Below are positions 8,900 to 18,457 of a DNA stretch of 54,187 bases, piece by piece (within the stretch, counting starts at the first letter, position 1; each line of letters begins with the position of its first letter). The stretch is taken from NCBI GenBank assembly GCA_013360445.1, contig JABWBP010000055.1, positions 1-54,187 of the forward strand, written 5' to 3'. The notes beneath the pieces were generated by a model. That model did not search any database and was not told the DNA's origin. It saw only the letters and a program-made list of their open reading frames with translations. The stretch comes from Calditrichaceae bacterium (lineage in GTDB: Bacteria > Calditrichota > Calditrichia > RBG-13-44-9 > J075). The translations under genes were made by a program, and so were the position numbers.

Positions 8900-11842
8900 A
8901 TGCGTACCCCGAATGCTTTACCCGATTTTTTCTCCCACTTAGCAAAACGTATCAACGGCGATTTGCGCACCGATACTTACACCCGCATCCTCTACAGCAC
9001 TGATTCCAGCATCTACCAGGTGATGCCCTTAGGGGTGCTGATCCCCCAAACCGATGAAGACCTCCACGCCGCGGTGGAACTGGCCGCGCAATACCAAATT
9101 CCCCTCCTGCCCCGGGCGGGGGGGAGCAGCCTGGCCGGGCAAACCGTTAACGAGGCGCTGGTGATCGACCTCAGCCGCCATTTAGATCGAATTTTAGAGG
9201 TCAACCCGGAAGAGCGCCGGGCGCGGGTGCAGCCCGGGGTAATTTTGGAGGACCTGAACGCGCATCTCAAACCGTTGGGACTGCAATTCGGCCCCGATCC
9301 CGCCAGCAGCAACCGCGCCGGGATGGGCGGCATCGTCGGCAATAATTCCACCGGCGCGCACTCCATTCTCTACGGCATGGCCGCGGACCACGTGTTAGAG
9401 TGCAAAGGCTTCCTCAGCGACGGCAGCCCCTTCCACTTTCATCCCCTGGAGGGGGATTTGCTGGCGCAATACCAGCGCCGCCCCGGCCTGGAAGGGGAAA
9501 TTTACCGGGAAATTGCCGCGCTGGTCCATGGCCACGCCAAAACCATTCGCGCCCGCACCCCGCGGCACTGGCGGCGCGCCGGGGGTTACAACCTCGACCG
9601 CCTTGTCCCCAACCGGGATAAGCGGGTTTCGTTCAACTACCCGCAGGATTCGCGCTTCAACCTCGCCAAACTGATCTGCGGCGCCGAGGGCACCCTGGCA
9701 GTAATGAGCGAGATCACCCTGAACCTGGTTCCCGCGCCCAGACAAACCGCCCTGGCGCTGCTGCATTTTTCAGACCTGCACGAGGCGCTTTCCGCGGTGC
9801 CAACCATCTTAGAGGTGCAGCCCTCCGCCATTGAGCTGCTCGATAATTTTGCCCTCACCCTCTGCCGGGGCGTGCCGGCGTACGCCCGGATGCTGGCGAC
9901 TTTCGCGGAGGGAAATCCCCACTCGATTTTGATCACCGAATTTTACGGGGAAAGCGAAGCGGAACTGCGCGGTAAAATCGAACGCCTGAAAACCCGCCTG
10001 GGGCAGGGTAACGTCCCTTGCAGCGTGGTAGAGGCGCTGAACCCGGCGCAGCAGCAGAACGTCTGGGGCGTGCGCAAGGCCGGGCTGGGGCTGCTGATGA
10101 GCATGAAAGGCGACCGCAAGCCGATCCCCTTCATCGAAGACGCCGCGGTGCCCCCGGAGCATCTCGCCGAATACATCTCCCGCATCGAAGAATTTTGCGC
10201 CGGCTTAGGCGCGCAAGTGACTTACTACGCCCACGCCAGCGCCGGCTGTTTGCACGTGCGCCCGCTCATCAACGCCAAAATTGCCGCAGATTTGGAGAAA
10301 ATGGAGCGAATCGCCCGGTTTTCCGCGGAATTGTTGGGGCAATACGGCGGAGTTCTCTCCAGCGAGCACGGCGACGGGCGCAGCCGCAGCTGGCTGAATG
10401 AATCTTTTTTCGGGAACGAGCTGTACGCCCTCTACCGCCAGACCAAGGGTATTTTCGATCCCCATAACCTGCTCAACCCCGGCAACGTCGTCGATGCCCC
10501 TTCCATGCTCGAACATCTGCGCTATGGGACGGAATATGCCGTCGCGCCGGTGCGGGAGCATTTGGATTTCCGGGAAGACCAGGGTTTTCACCGCGCGGTG
10601 GAAATGTGCAACGGCGCGGCGGTCTGCCGCAAAATAGGCAGCGGAACCATGTGCCCCAGCTTCATGGCCACCCGGGAGGAGGAGCACTCCACCCGCGGGC
10701 GCGCCAACGCCCTGCGGGCGGCGCTTTCCGGGCGGCTTCCTTTGCAAGAATTCAGCAGCAAGCGGATGTACCAGGTGATGGATTTGTGCATCGAGTGCAA
10801 GGGCTGCAAGGCGGAATGTCCTTCTTCGGTGGACATGGCCAAGATCAAGTTTGAATTCCTGGCGCACTACTACGAAGCCCACGGGGTTCCCCTGCGGGCG
10901 CGATTGTTCGGCAACATCGCCGCCCTCAGCCGGCTGGCAAGCGGGGCGTGGGCCCCGCTGATCAATTGGAAAATGCGCCTTCTTCCGCTGCGAAAATTCT
11001 TCCACCACGCCCTGGCCATCAGTGAAAAGCGCCCCCTCCCGGCCTTTGCAGCGCAGCCGTTTACCGCCTGGTTCCGGAAAAATCGCCCCGCCCGGCGCAT
11101 CGACCCCTCGCGAAAGCAGGTGGTATTGTTCAACGATACCTTCAACACCTATAACGATCCGCACGTCGCGATTGCGGCGTTAGAGGTGTTAGAAGCGGCG
11201 GGCTACCAGGCGCTGCTGCCGGGGCACAAATGCTGCGGGCGCCCGATGATCTCCAAAGGGCTGGTGAAGGAAGCCCGCCGGGCCGCGCGGGATACGGTAC
11301 AAACCCTGGCGCCCTTCGCCGAGAAGGGAATTCCCATCATCGGGTTGGAACCCAGTTGCCTCTTGAGTTTCCGGGATGAATATTTGTATCTTCTGCCGGA
11401 TGATCCGGCGGCGAAGTTAGTAGCGGCGTACAGTTTCATGTTGGAAGAGTTTCTTGCCGATCCTGATCACTGCCGGGAGCTGGCCGGAAAATTCGCCGGC
11501 AGGGACCGGAAAGCGAAAGCCCTGCTGCACGGGCACTGCCATCAAAAGGCGCTGTCCGGAACGAAACCGCTCAAAGATGTGTTAGAACTGGCGGGTTATG
11601 AAGTGAGCGAAATCGATTCCGGGTGCTGCGGCATGGCCGGGGCGTTCGGGTACGAGCGGGAGCATTATGAGATTTCCCTGGCCATGGCGGAGCGGCGGCT
11701 GCTGCCGGCAGCGCGAGAAGCCGCTGCGGATACCGTGATCGTCGCCCCGGGAACCAGTTGCCGGCAGCAGATTCAGCACGGAACCGGGCGAACCGCTCTT
11801 CATCCCGCGGAGGCGCTGCGGCGGGTAATGCGTAACTCGTAA
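8900..11842 (+). CDS. FAD-binding/Fe-S oxidoreductase (D-2-hydroxyacid dehydrogenase, GlcD-GlcF fusion type)
   Basis: 980 residues. Residues about 35-270 form an FAD-binding PCMH domain (LPRAGGSSLAGQ, then DPASSNRAGMGGIVGNNSTG). Residues about 270-550 are the FAD-oxidase C-terminal domain ending in EHGDGR and FDPHNLLNPG. A 4Fe-4S ferredoxin motif C630-x2-C633-x2-C636-x3-C640 follows. The last 230 residues carry two CCG domains (GHKCCGRPM and DSGCCGMAG). This architecture oxidises D-lactate, glycolate or D-2-hydroxyglutarate and passes electrons to a quinone or cytochrome. The single-chain fusion is common. There is no clear Shine-Dalgarno before ATG 8900. The exact substrate is undetermined. 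Confidence 0.9.
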   Translation: MRTPNALPDFFSHLAKRINGDLRTDTYTRILYSTDSSIYQVMPLGVLIPQTDEDLHAAVELAAQYQIPLLPRAGGSSLAGQTVNEALVIDLSRHLDRILEVNPEERRARVQPGVILEDLNAHLKPLGLQFGPDPASSNRAGMGGIVGNNSTGAHSILYGMAADHVLECKGFLSDGSPFHFHPLEGDLLAQYQRRPGLEGEIYREIAALVHGHAKTIRARTPRHWRRAGGYNLDRLVPNRDKRVSFNYPQDSRFNLAKLICGAEGTLAVMSEITLNLVPAPRQTALALLHFSDLHEALSAVPTILEVQPSAIELLDNFALTLCRGVPAYARMLATFAEGNPHSILITEFYGESEAELRGKIERLKTRLGQGNVPCSVVEALNPAQQQNVWGVRKAGLGLLMSMKGDRKPIPFIEDAAVPPEHLAEYISRIEEFCAGLGAQVTYYAHASAGCLHVRPLINAKIAADLEKMERIARFSAELLGQYGGVLSSEHGDGRSRSWLNESFFGNELYALYRQTKGIFDPHNLLNPGNVVDAPSMLEHLRYGTEYAVAPVREHLDFREDQGFHRAVEMCNGAAVCRKIGSGTMCPSFMATREEEHSTRGRANALRAALSGRLPLQEFSSKRMYQVMDLCIECKGCKAECPSSVDMAKIKFEFLAHYYEAHGVPLRARLFGNIAALSRLASGAWAPLINWKMRLLPLRKFFHHALAISEKRPLPAFAAQPFTAWFRKNRPARRIDPSRKQVVLFNDTFNTYNDPHVAIAALEVLEAAGYQALLPGHKCCGRPMISKGLVKEARRAARDTVQTLAPFAEKGIPIIGLEPSCLLSFRDEYLYLLPDDPAAKLVAAYSFMLEEFLADPDHCRELAGKFAGRDRKAKALLHGHCHQKALSGTKPLKDVLELAGYEVSEIDSGCCGMAGAFGYEREHYEISLAMAERRLLPAAREAAADTVIVAPGTSCRQQIQHGTGRTALHPAEALRRVMRNS

Positions 11843-11940
11843 TTCGTATTACGTATTTCGTATTCCGTTTTTTTACGCAATACGCACTACGCAATACGCC
11901 TCTGTTCTACGCATTACGAGTTGCGTTTTACGTTTTACGT
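11833..11940. repeat. Word repeat, TACGTATTCG family, copy 1
   Basis: Successive variants of ACTCGTAATTCGTATTACG form the left side, and ACGCATTACGAGTTGCG plus ACGTTTTACG the right side; the two are complementary. It overlaps the last codons of the FAD oxidoreductase and precedes the rhomboid gene. A related copy lies at 34268-34342. Confidence 0.7.
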
Positions 11941-11972
11941 CACCATCAAAAACCGGAGAGAGTCCAACCACC

Positions 11973-12584
11973 ATGCACGGAAACTTGCTCGAAACGCCCC
12001 TGGCGACGCTGATTTTTCTGGCCACGCTGGGCATCAGTTATTACGCGCTAAGCCGCAATCGCCGCATTTTGGATACCTGGGTGTTGCATCCCTACGGGGT
12101 GGCGCACGAAGGCCGGTATTTTCAGCTCATCTCGCACGGGTTTATCCATGCCAACTACCTTCACCTGCTGTTCAATATGATCGTGTTCTGGTATTTCGGG
12201 TTTGCGCTGGAGCGGATTTTAGGCTCCTGGCGCTTTGCGATGATCTACTTCGGCAGCATGGTCATCAGCGCGGGGATTTCCGTGGCCCGGCGAAAAGACA
12301 GTCCCAGCTTCCGCAGCTTAGGCGCTTCCGGGGCGTTATCCGGGGTGTTGTTCAGCTTCATCCTGTTCTACCCCAACACCACCTTGCTGGCATTTTTTGT
12401 GCTTCCGATAAAAGCCTGGCTGTTCGCCATTCTGTTTGTGGCGATCAGCTACTATGCAGCGAAGAATCGCTATTCTTACATCGATCACGAAGGCCACTTG
12501 TGGGGGGCGCTCAGCGGCGCCGGATTGACCATTCTGTTGCTGCCGGCAGTGGTACGCCACTTTTTTTCACAGTTATCATTTTAA
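11973..12584 (+). CDS. Rhomboid family intramembrane serine protease
   Basis: 203 residues with six predicted membrane helices. The catalytic Ser is S119 in GASGALSG and the catalytic His is H175 in GHLWGALSG. The HANYLHLLFNMIVF segment supplies the conserved His/Asn of the helix-2 HxxxxHxxxN motif. It should cut transmembrane substrates within the inner membrane. GGAGAG lies 13 bases before the ATG, a long spacing. The frame is intact and substrates are unknown. Confidence 0.9.
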   Translation: MHGNLLETPLATLIFLATLGISYYALSRNRRILDTWVLHPYGVAHEGRYFQLISHGFIHANYLHLLFNMIVFWYFGFALERILGSWRFAMIYFGSMVISAGISVARRKDSPSFRSLGASGALSGVLFSFILFYPNTTLLAFFVLPIKAWLFAILFVAISYYAAKNRYSYIDHEGHLWGALSGAGLTILLLPAVVRHFFSQLSF

Positions 12585-12647
12585 GCCCATTGGCGTTTAT
12601 TAGATTCTTCATGCCGAAATCTGAGAGTTTGTCCCTAACGTTTTTAG

Positions 12648-12736
12648 CCACAGAGAACACAGAGTTTCGGCATAGCTCCACTTCCTGGCTGGTATAATTT
12701 CTCAATTCCTCTGTGCTCTCTGTGTTCTTTGCATGG
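12648..12736. repeat. Word repeat, CACAGAG family, copy 1
   Basis: CCACAGAGAACACAGAG on the left pairs with CCTCTGTGCTCTCTGTG on the right around a spacer of about 50 bases. It lies between the rhomboid and phosphatase genes. Related CACAGAG words occur in the 96-bp repeats at 18237 and 46938. Confidence 0.7.
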
Positions 12737-12825
12737 TGAGTTTATCGAACCATGTGGCAAATTTTAAATATTTTTGGATAGCGTCAATTCGCGGTACAAA
12801 TCAACATGATTAAAAGAGTTTGCCC

Positions 12826-14331
12826 ATGAAAAATTACATTTTTGCCATTTTGATCGCCTTGTTGCTGGCCGCGGCGGGTTCGCTGCCCGCGCAGTCGCCT
12901 TCCCCGCCGGATACCAGCGGCGGCGGAGCGGCTTCCGCGGATACCGCTCGCGTGGATACCAGCAGCGAAACCTTGCCGGACACCTCCGCGGCCGCGCGGG
13001 AAGATACGGTTCAAACCGCCCCGGCTCAGCCGCAGCAACCGGATACTTCCGCCGGCGCAGCCGCAAGGCCGGATACCGCCGCAGTAACGCCTTCTGCAAG
13101 GGCCGGAAGCGATACCCTGCGCAGAACCGCGCCGGATACCGCCGCGCCGATTTCCCGGCCAGCCCCGGTGGAAGAGCCGCCGGCAACATCGCCTGCGCTG
13201 CCCGAACCGGGCCGGGATCTCCCGGCATCGCCGCAAATCCCCGCCGAAACTGCGGCGTCCGGCGGAAACGATACCCCGCTCGAAGTGCAAGATACTTCCC
13301 AGGCCTCCCCGGGCGTTTCGTCGCCGGCGGAGGATTTTCTGCCGGAAAAAACCGGCGAGGGCGGCTCCGCTGGCTGGATTTTTTGGCTCGCCGGGCTGTT
13401 GTTAGCGGTTGGGCTTTTGATTGCAATCTTGCGAAAGCGCTTCCGTGGATATCCATCCCCAAGGGACCGGGAGAGCGCCGGTTTCGAGATTCCCGCGCAC
13501 GAACCCCGCCGGCGCGCGGAAGCGCCTGCGCCTGCCCCTGCTGCTGCCCCGGCGATGGAAATCGCGCTCCCGGGCGGGAAATTGCTCTTCTCCCACGCCC
13601 AGCACCCCGGGTCGCAGTGGGAGCAGCAGGACGCCTTCGGGTTTTCCGAAACGGAAACGGCGCAGGGTGGGAAGGGATTTCTCGCCGTAATCGCCGACGG
13701 GATGGGCGGCCATGCCCACGCCCGGGAAGCCAGCCGCGCCGCAGTGGACGGGTTCAAAAATGCTTACCGGGCCAAATCTTCCGATGAAAAAATTCCTGCC
13801 GCGCTGCACCGTTCTCTGCGCGCCGCCAATGACGCGGTCTTGGCCCTGGCTAAAGAGTTGAAGGCGGAAAATAATCTCGGCGCTACCCTCACCGCCGCGC
13901 TCATTTTCGAGAAAAATTTATATTGGATCGCCGCGGGGGACAGCCGCTTGTATTTGCTGCGCAACGGGCAGCTTACCCAGTTGACCACCGATCATATTTA
14001 TCTGAACAAATTACGGGAAGAAGTAGCGAAGGGCCGGATGAAAAAGGAAGAAGCGGAAAACCATCCCGACCGCGAGGCGCTGTACAGCTTTTTGGGATTG
14101 CGAACCCTGCGGGAGATCGACGCCGCCAAAACCCCCTTTTCCTTGAATCCCGGAGACCGCCTGCTGTTATGCAGCGAAGGCGTGTACCGCAGCCTGTCCG
14201 CCTCGGAAATCGTGCAAATACTGTCCGCCGGGGAGAACGCTAACCTGGCCGACCAGGTAGTAGAAGCGGTTCTGGCAAAACGGCGCTTCCAGCAGGAGAA
14301 CGTGACGGCATTGTGCGTGGGGCTGGGATGA
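12826..14331 (+). CDS. Membrane-anchored PP2C-family protein phosphatase
   Basis: 501 residues from ATG 12826. A signal peptide (residues 1-24) leads to about 155 residues of Pro/Ala/Ser/Thr-rich chain in which the tripeptide xDT recurs about eleven times. A transmembrane helix (about 184-203) and a C-terminal PP2C/PPM phosphatase follow. Metal motifs QDAFGF and ADGMGGH and the AAGDSRLY segment are present. The later SDG and DN motifs read SEGV and QENVT, Glu for Asp at both sites, so metal binding may be altered. Predicted topology: repetitive stalk in the periplasm, phosphatase in the cytoplasm. No partner Ser/Thr kinase is visible in this window. Confidence 0.82.
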   Translation: MKNYIFAILIALLLAAAGSLPAQSPSPPDTSGGGAASADTARVDTSSETLPDTSAAAREDTVQTAPAQPQQPDTSAGAAARPDTAAVTPSARAGSDTLRRTAPDTAAPISRPAPVEEPPATSPALPEPGRDLPASPQIPAETAASGGNDTPLEVQDTSQASPGVSSPAEDFLPEKTGEGGSAGWIFWLAGLLLAVGLLIAILRKRFRGYPSPRDRESAGFEIPAHEPRRRAEAPAPAPAAAPAMEIALPGGKLLFSHAQHPGSQWEQQDAFGFSETETAQGGKGFLAVIADGMGGHAHAREASRAAVDGFKNAYRAKSSDEKIPAALHRSLRAANDAVLALAKELKAENNLGATLTAALIFEKNLYWIAAGDSRLYLLRNGQLTQLTTDHIYLNKLREEVAKGRMKKEEAENHPDREALYSFLGLRTLREIDAAKTPFSLNPGDRLLLCSEGVYRSLSASEIVQILSAGENANLADQVVEAVLAKRRFQQENVTALCVGLG

Positions 14332-14338
14332 ACGGAAC

Positions 14339-14453
14339 TCGATGCTGGATGCTGGATTCTCGATACTCGATGTCCCGGAGAGATCTCAAAGGTTTCCAAA
14401 ACCTTTGAGGTCTTTACTAACATCGAGCATCCATCATCCAGCATCCAGCATCG
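14339..14453. repeat. Word repeat, GATGCTGGAT family, copy 1
   Basis: CTCGATGCTGGATGCTGG runs on the left and ATCCATCATCCAGCATCC on the right, in reverse complement. The terminator-like hairpin at 14381-14413 is nested in the middle. A second copy of the family is at 37296-37406. Confidence 0.75.
14381..14413 (+). terminator. Hairpin terminator, copy 2 of a recurring element
   Basis: AGATCTCAAAGGTTT, loop CCA, AAACCTTTGAGGTCT: a 15-bp stem with one G-T wobble, followed by TTTA, 50 bases after the phosphatase stop. Same family as 2028-2060 and 43675-43699. Confidence 0.65.
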
Positions 14454-14483
14454 CGAATTGAACAGACACCGGGTTGGCGGCGA

Positions 14484-17400
14484 GTGAAACACTCCTTTAT
14501 CTACATTCTGGCAGCCCTTTTACTCCTGGGCGGGAGAGGATACCTGTTCGCCCAGGAACAACCGCTGCCGAAAATCCTGCAGGATCTTCCCCAGGATACC
14601 GTGGAGGTCGCCGCCGATTCGTTCCTGAAACCGTTCCGGCTGCCGCACGCCTTTCTCATTCCCAACAGCGAAAAAATCTACCTGAAAGTTCTTCCGGAGG
14701 GGAGGCTCTCCCCCCGGCTGCTGCCTAACATCGATTATCGCATCGACTACCGCCAGGGCGAGGTGCAGCTACTGAGGGAGCTGCCCGCCGCGGGCGCTTT
14801 GCTGATCATCTACCGCAAGTATCCCTTTCCCCTCATCGCCGACTATTACCACCGGGAATTGCAGGAAATCGCCGCGGAGGATACCGCCGTCTCGCAGAAA
14901 GGGGAAATTGCCGCGCGGGCCGTGAAGCCCAAATTTTTGGAGGAGATCGACAGTTACCAGGCCAACCTGCAAAAAAGCGGCAGCATTGTGCGTGGGATCG
15001 AGATCGGCAACAACCAGGATCTCACCCTCAATTCCGGCCTCAACTTGCAGCTTTCCGGCAAAATCACCCCGAACGTGGAGTTAGTGGCCGCCCTCACCGA
15101 CCAGAGCACCCCCATCCAGCCGGAGGGTACCACCCAGAGCCTGGAGGAAGTGGATAAAGTGTTCGTAAAGATCACCAGCCCGTATTTGGGCGGCACCCTG
15201 GGAGATTACAACCTCATCTACGGCCAATCCCTGTTCGGAAATTTGCAGCGCAAGCTCCAGGGCATCACCGTGGAGAACAATTTCAAAGCTACCCGGCAGC
15301 AGGCGACCTACGGAACTTCCCGGGGAATTTTTCACTCCAACCGCTTTTTAGCCCAGGAAGGATTCCAGGGGCCTTACCTGTTGACCGGGCGCAACGGGGA
15401 GCGGGAGATCATCGTGCTGGCGGGCACCGAGCGGGTGTACGTGGACGGGGTTTTGCAGGTGCGGGGACAGAATAATGATTACATCATCGATTACGGGCTG
15501 GCGCAAATCACCTTCACCAACAAGCGCCTCATCACTTCCGAGAACCGCATCGAAACGGATTTCGAATACACTAACACTTTTCAGCGCTATGGGCGGAACC
15601 TGGTAGGGGTTTCCTCGGCTGCTGCGGACCTCGCCAACCGGGTGAGCTATGATGTGCGTTTATTCCGGGAGTGGGACGATACCAATAACCTGTTAGAAGA
15701 CAATACCCCCCTGGAAGATTTCGAAAAAGAAGCCCTGGCCGCAGCGGGAGACGATCCTTTGAAAGCTACGGTCAGCGGGGCAACTCCCGACAGCCTGGCG
15801 GGGGACTATTTGCAAGCGGATACCCTGGTGGCGGCGGGAAATGATACCATCCGGTTTTACTACAAATACGTGGGATCGGGCAACGGCGATTACCGGGTGC
15901 GCTTCAGCGGGGTGGGAGCGGGCAACGGCCAGTACGTGCGGGAGAGCTTAGGGGTATTCCGGTTTGTGGGCCCGGGTAAGGGGGATTACCTGCCGGTGCG
16001 CTTGATCCCCCTGGCGGGAGACAAAAAATTCCTCGATCTGAGCGTGGGCGTAAACATTTCCCGGGGCTGGTCGGTGCGGGGAGAGTTTGCCGGAAGCGAT
16101 TTCGACCAAAATATTTTCTCCGCTATGGACGATGAAAACAATCGCGGCGGGGCTTTGCAAATGGCCAGCACTTTGCAGGATTCCACTCTGCGGCTGTTGG
16201 GAACCAACCTCGGCAGCCTGCGCTTAGATGCCCGCTGGGTGCGCCAGGAAGAGACCTTTGCGCCGCTGGACCGCCCGCTCCAACCGGAATACGCCTATAA
16301 GTGGAACTTAGGAGAGAGCAATTTGACCAACCGGGAGAATAGCCTGGAAGTTTCCGGATCCTATCAGCCCAACCCATATCTTCGTTTCGAAGGGAACGCC
16401 GGGAGCCTCGACAAGGGCCTGGGAATCTCCTCCTGGCGACAATCCGGCAAAGCGCAGGTATTTCAGAAATCGTTTTGGCCGGAGATCGGGCTGGGACTGG
16501 AAATGGTGGACAGCCGCAGCGAAATCGATCAAAGCGACTGGCTGCGGCAGAGCGCCGCGGTATCGAAAAATATCGGGAAATTGACCCCGCGCTACGGGTT
16601 CAAATCCGAAGACCGCCGGGTCGAGAGGGCCGCGGGCGGGCAGATAACCGGCTTTGTGTTCCGGGACCACCGCGCCGGGCTGGACCTGCGCCGCCTGCTG
16701 GCCATCGACTGGCAGTTGAATTACCAGTACCGCAGCGACTTTTTGTACGATCCCCACGCACCCGGGCGCACCCTGGAGCAGGCCGCCACCCGCACTTACA
16801 GCCTCCAGGGCGCTCTTCCCCCGGAAGGAAACCTGCGCGGGCAATTTTCTTTTGCCCTGCGGGATAAGGATTTTACCGATTTCTTCGAGCAGCTTCCCGC
16901 GGACAGCGTTCCGTTGTACCAGCCCGACGCGCAGTTTCAGGATACCACCTGGCAGGATCGCCAGAGCCACATCGCCAATATCGAATTGCACCACCGCACC
17001 CCCGGGGGCAGCCTCACCACCCGCTGGGACTATAAAGTCGCCAGCGAGCTGCAAGCCCTGTTAGAACAGCGCTACCTCGACGTGGGCGAGAACCGGGGCA
17101 ATTTCCGCTACGATTCCACCCTGAACGAATACGTGCCCGATCCCCAGGGTAATTTTATCCTGGTCAATATCCCCACCAACAATTTTGAGAGCGTTATCCG
17201 GCTGGAAACCGGTTTGCAGGTGCAGTACCGCCCCGGCCAGCCGAAAAAGAAACTTGGCGATTTCAAAACCCTTTTGAACCGCCTCTCCTTTGTGACCTAC
17301 TTGAAAATCGAAGAACAGAGCCGCACGCAGGATTTCTGGGATGTTTATTTATTGAATTTAGGCAAGCTGCATAACGTGGCGAGCACGTTGCGGGGAGCCT

Positions 17401-18059
17401 ATATCGTCAACCAGGATTTATATTATAACGAGCGCAATCCCGATTGGGGAGTGTTAGGGCGGCTGCGTTACCGGGATAATCTTTCCAACCAGTACCTGGA
17501 TCCCACGAACAACGAGACCCGCATCATCGCGGAACGGCTGCTGGAATACCGGCGGCGGTTTTTCAATCGCAAGCTGAACGCCACCGCGGGGTATCAGAAT
17601 AATTTGACCAAACGTTGGGTCAGCTCCGCGCCTTCGCGGAATTTGGATATTCTCAGCCAGGCGTTGCTAACCCGCTTCAACTGGCGGCCGAGCATCAACT
17701 GGCAATTCGAGCTGGCGGTGGAGCGGGGATGGGAGCAGGATCGCAACCCGCAAAGCCCGTTGGGAGTGAATTTCTGGGACGTGGGGCCGCAAATTTCTTA
17801 CGCTTTGCGCGGGCGGGCGCGGGCCACCGCCAACCTCACTTTTTTGCAGGTGGAAGCAATCGAGAACCCTGCCAACCGCCCGATCCCTTTCGAGATGGGG
17901 AAGGGCAAGAAGCCGGGCAACTCCTGGCTGTGGGGGGCGCGGTTCGAGTACTTCATCAGCGGGAATATTACCATCAGCGCCAATTATAGCGGTCGGAGGG
18001 ACGCGACTGCGCTGCGCACCTTGCATTTGGGCAAGGCGGAAGTGCGGGCGTTTTTCTGA
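14484..18059 (+). CDS. Large outer-membrane beta-barrel-like protein, unknown function
   Basis: 1191 residues with a signal peptide (ILAALLLLGGRGYLFAQ). The start is GTG 14484 with only a weak ribosome-binding site. The N-terminal third contains beta-rich segments typical of a non-enzymatic envelope protein (SGKITPNVELVAALTDQS). A middle region has three related glycine motifs, GSGNGDY, GAGNGQY and GPGKGDY. The C-terminal half has alternating polar/aromatic strands such as RFEGNAGSL, LRGAYIVN and ATANLTFLQVEA, ending in a terminal aromatic (F), as in outer-membrane barrels. I recognise the general type of very large FCB envelope proteins but no named family. It lies directly downstream of the PP2C protein, with repeats and a terminator between. 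Confidence 0.75.
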   Translation: MKHSFIYILAALLLLGGRGYLFAQEQPLPKILQDLPQDTVEVAADSFLKPFRLPHAFLIPNSEKIYLKVLPEGRLSPRLLPNIDYRIDYRQGEVQLLRELPAAGALLIIYRKYPFPLIADYYHRELQEIAAEDTAVSQKGEIAARAVKPKFLEEIDSYQANLQKSGSIVRGIEIGNNQDLTLNSGLNLQLSGKITPNVELVAALTDQSTPIQPEGTTQSLEEVDKVFVKITSPYLGGTLGDYNLIYGQSLFGNLQRKLQGITVENNFKATRQQATYGTSRGIFHSNRFLAQEGFQGPYLLTGRNGEREIIVLAGTERVYVDGVLQVRGQNNDYIIDYGLAQITFTNKRLITSENRIETDFEYTNTFQRYGRNLVGVSSAAADLANRVSYDVRLFREWDDTNNLLEDNTPLEDFEKEALAAAGDDPLKATVSGATPDSLAGDYLQADTLVAAGNDTIRFYYKYVGSGNGDYRVRFSGVGAGNGQYVRESLGVFRFVGPGKGDYLPVRLIPLAGDKKFLDLSVGVNISRGWSVRGEFAGSDFDQNIFSAMDDENNRGGALQMASTLQDSTLRLLGTNLGSLRLDARWVRQEETFAPLDRPLQPEYAYKWNLGESNLTNRENSLEVSGSYQPNPYLRFEGNAGSLDKGLGISSWRQSGKAQVFQKSFWPEIGLGLEMVDSRSEIDQSDWLRQSAAVSKNIGKLTPRYGFKSEDRRVERAAGGQITGFVFRDHRAGLDLRRLLAIDWQLNYQYRSDFLYDPHAPGRTLEQAATRTYSLQGALPPEGNLRGQFSFALRDKDFTDFFEQLPADSVPLYQPDAQFQDTTWQDRQSHIANIELHHRTPGGSLTTRWDYKVASELQALLEQRYLDVGENRGNFRYDSTLNEYVPDPQGNFILVNIPTNNFESVIRLETGLQVQYRPGQPKKKLGDFKTLLNRLSFVTYLKIEEQSRTQDFWDVYLLNLGKLHNVASTLRGAYIVNQDLYYNERNPDWGVLGRLRYRDNLSNQYLDPTNNETRIIAERLLEYRRRFFNRKLNATAGYQNNLTKRWVSSAPSRNLDILSQALLTRFNWRPSINWQFELAVERGWEQDRNPQSPLGVNFWDVGPQISYALRGRARATANLTFLQVEAIENPANRPIPFEMGKGKKPGNSWLWGARFEYFISGNITISANYSGRRDATALRTLHLGKAEVRAFF

Positions 18060-18105
18060 AAGTGTGTTTGAAAAATCTCTTGCAACCGTTTACTGCTAAA
18101 AGATA

Positions 18106-18202
18106 GAACACGGATGACGCTGATGACACGGATATTCGCGAATACATTGAAGAATATTGCCAAAAAATCTGTGTAGATCCGCGTCATCCGTGTTATCCGT
18201 GT
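18106..18202. repeat. Word repeat, ACACGGATGACGC family
   Basis: ACACGGATGACGCTGATGAC on the left and GATCCGCGTCATCCGTG plus TTATCCGTGT on the right are complementary and separated by about 50 bases. The region 18060-18457 between two convergent genes contains only this element and the 96-bp repeat below. Confidence 0.75.
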
Positions 18203-18236
18203 GCCATTTGAACGACGTTGTTTATTATCCCAAATG

Positions 18237-18332
18237 GTTACTATTCAGCCACAGAGACCACAGAGGTCACAGAGGAAGATTTGGGGGTATCCACCACTTC
18301 GTGGAGAGCATTTAGAGCCTTATATCCCTGTA
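18237..18332. repeat. 96-bp exact direct repeat, copy A
   Basis: Bases 18237-18332 are identical to 46938-47033 in the same orientation. The unit begins with CACAGAG words and contains the hairpin CCAC-TTC-GTGG. Both copies lie in intergenic DNA. The open frame across each is an incidental product of the repeat. Confidence 0.9.
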
Positions 18333-18457
18333 AATGTCTTAATTGGGGAGAGTATAATACCCTGATTGAGCACATTTGGGGAGAATAGCATGATAGAGAG
18401 ATTGCTTCAGGAGGGATTTGCAGGGCTTTAGCGGAGACCCTCGCCAACGCCCCATCC

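Noticed and set aside
18241-18447. Open frame on the minus strand across the 96-bp repeat
   Set aside because: The same frame reappears at 46942-47415 only because the DNA repeat is copied; no ribosome-binding site, signal or domain.
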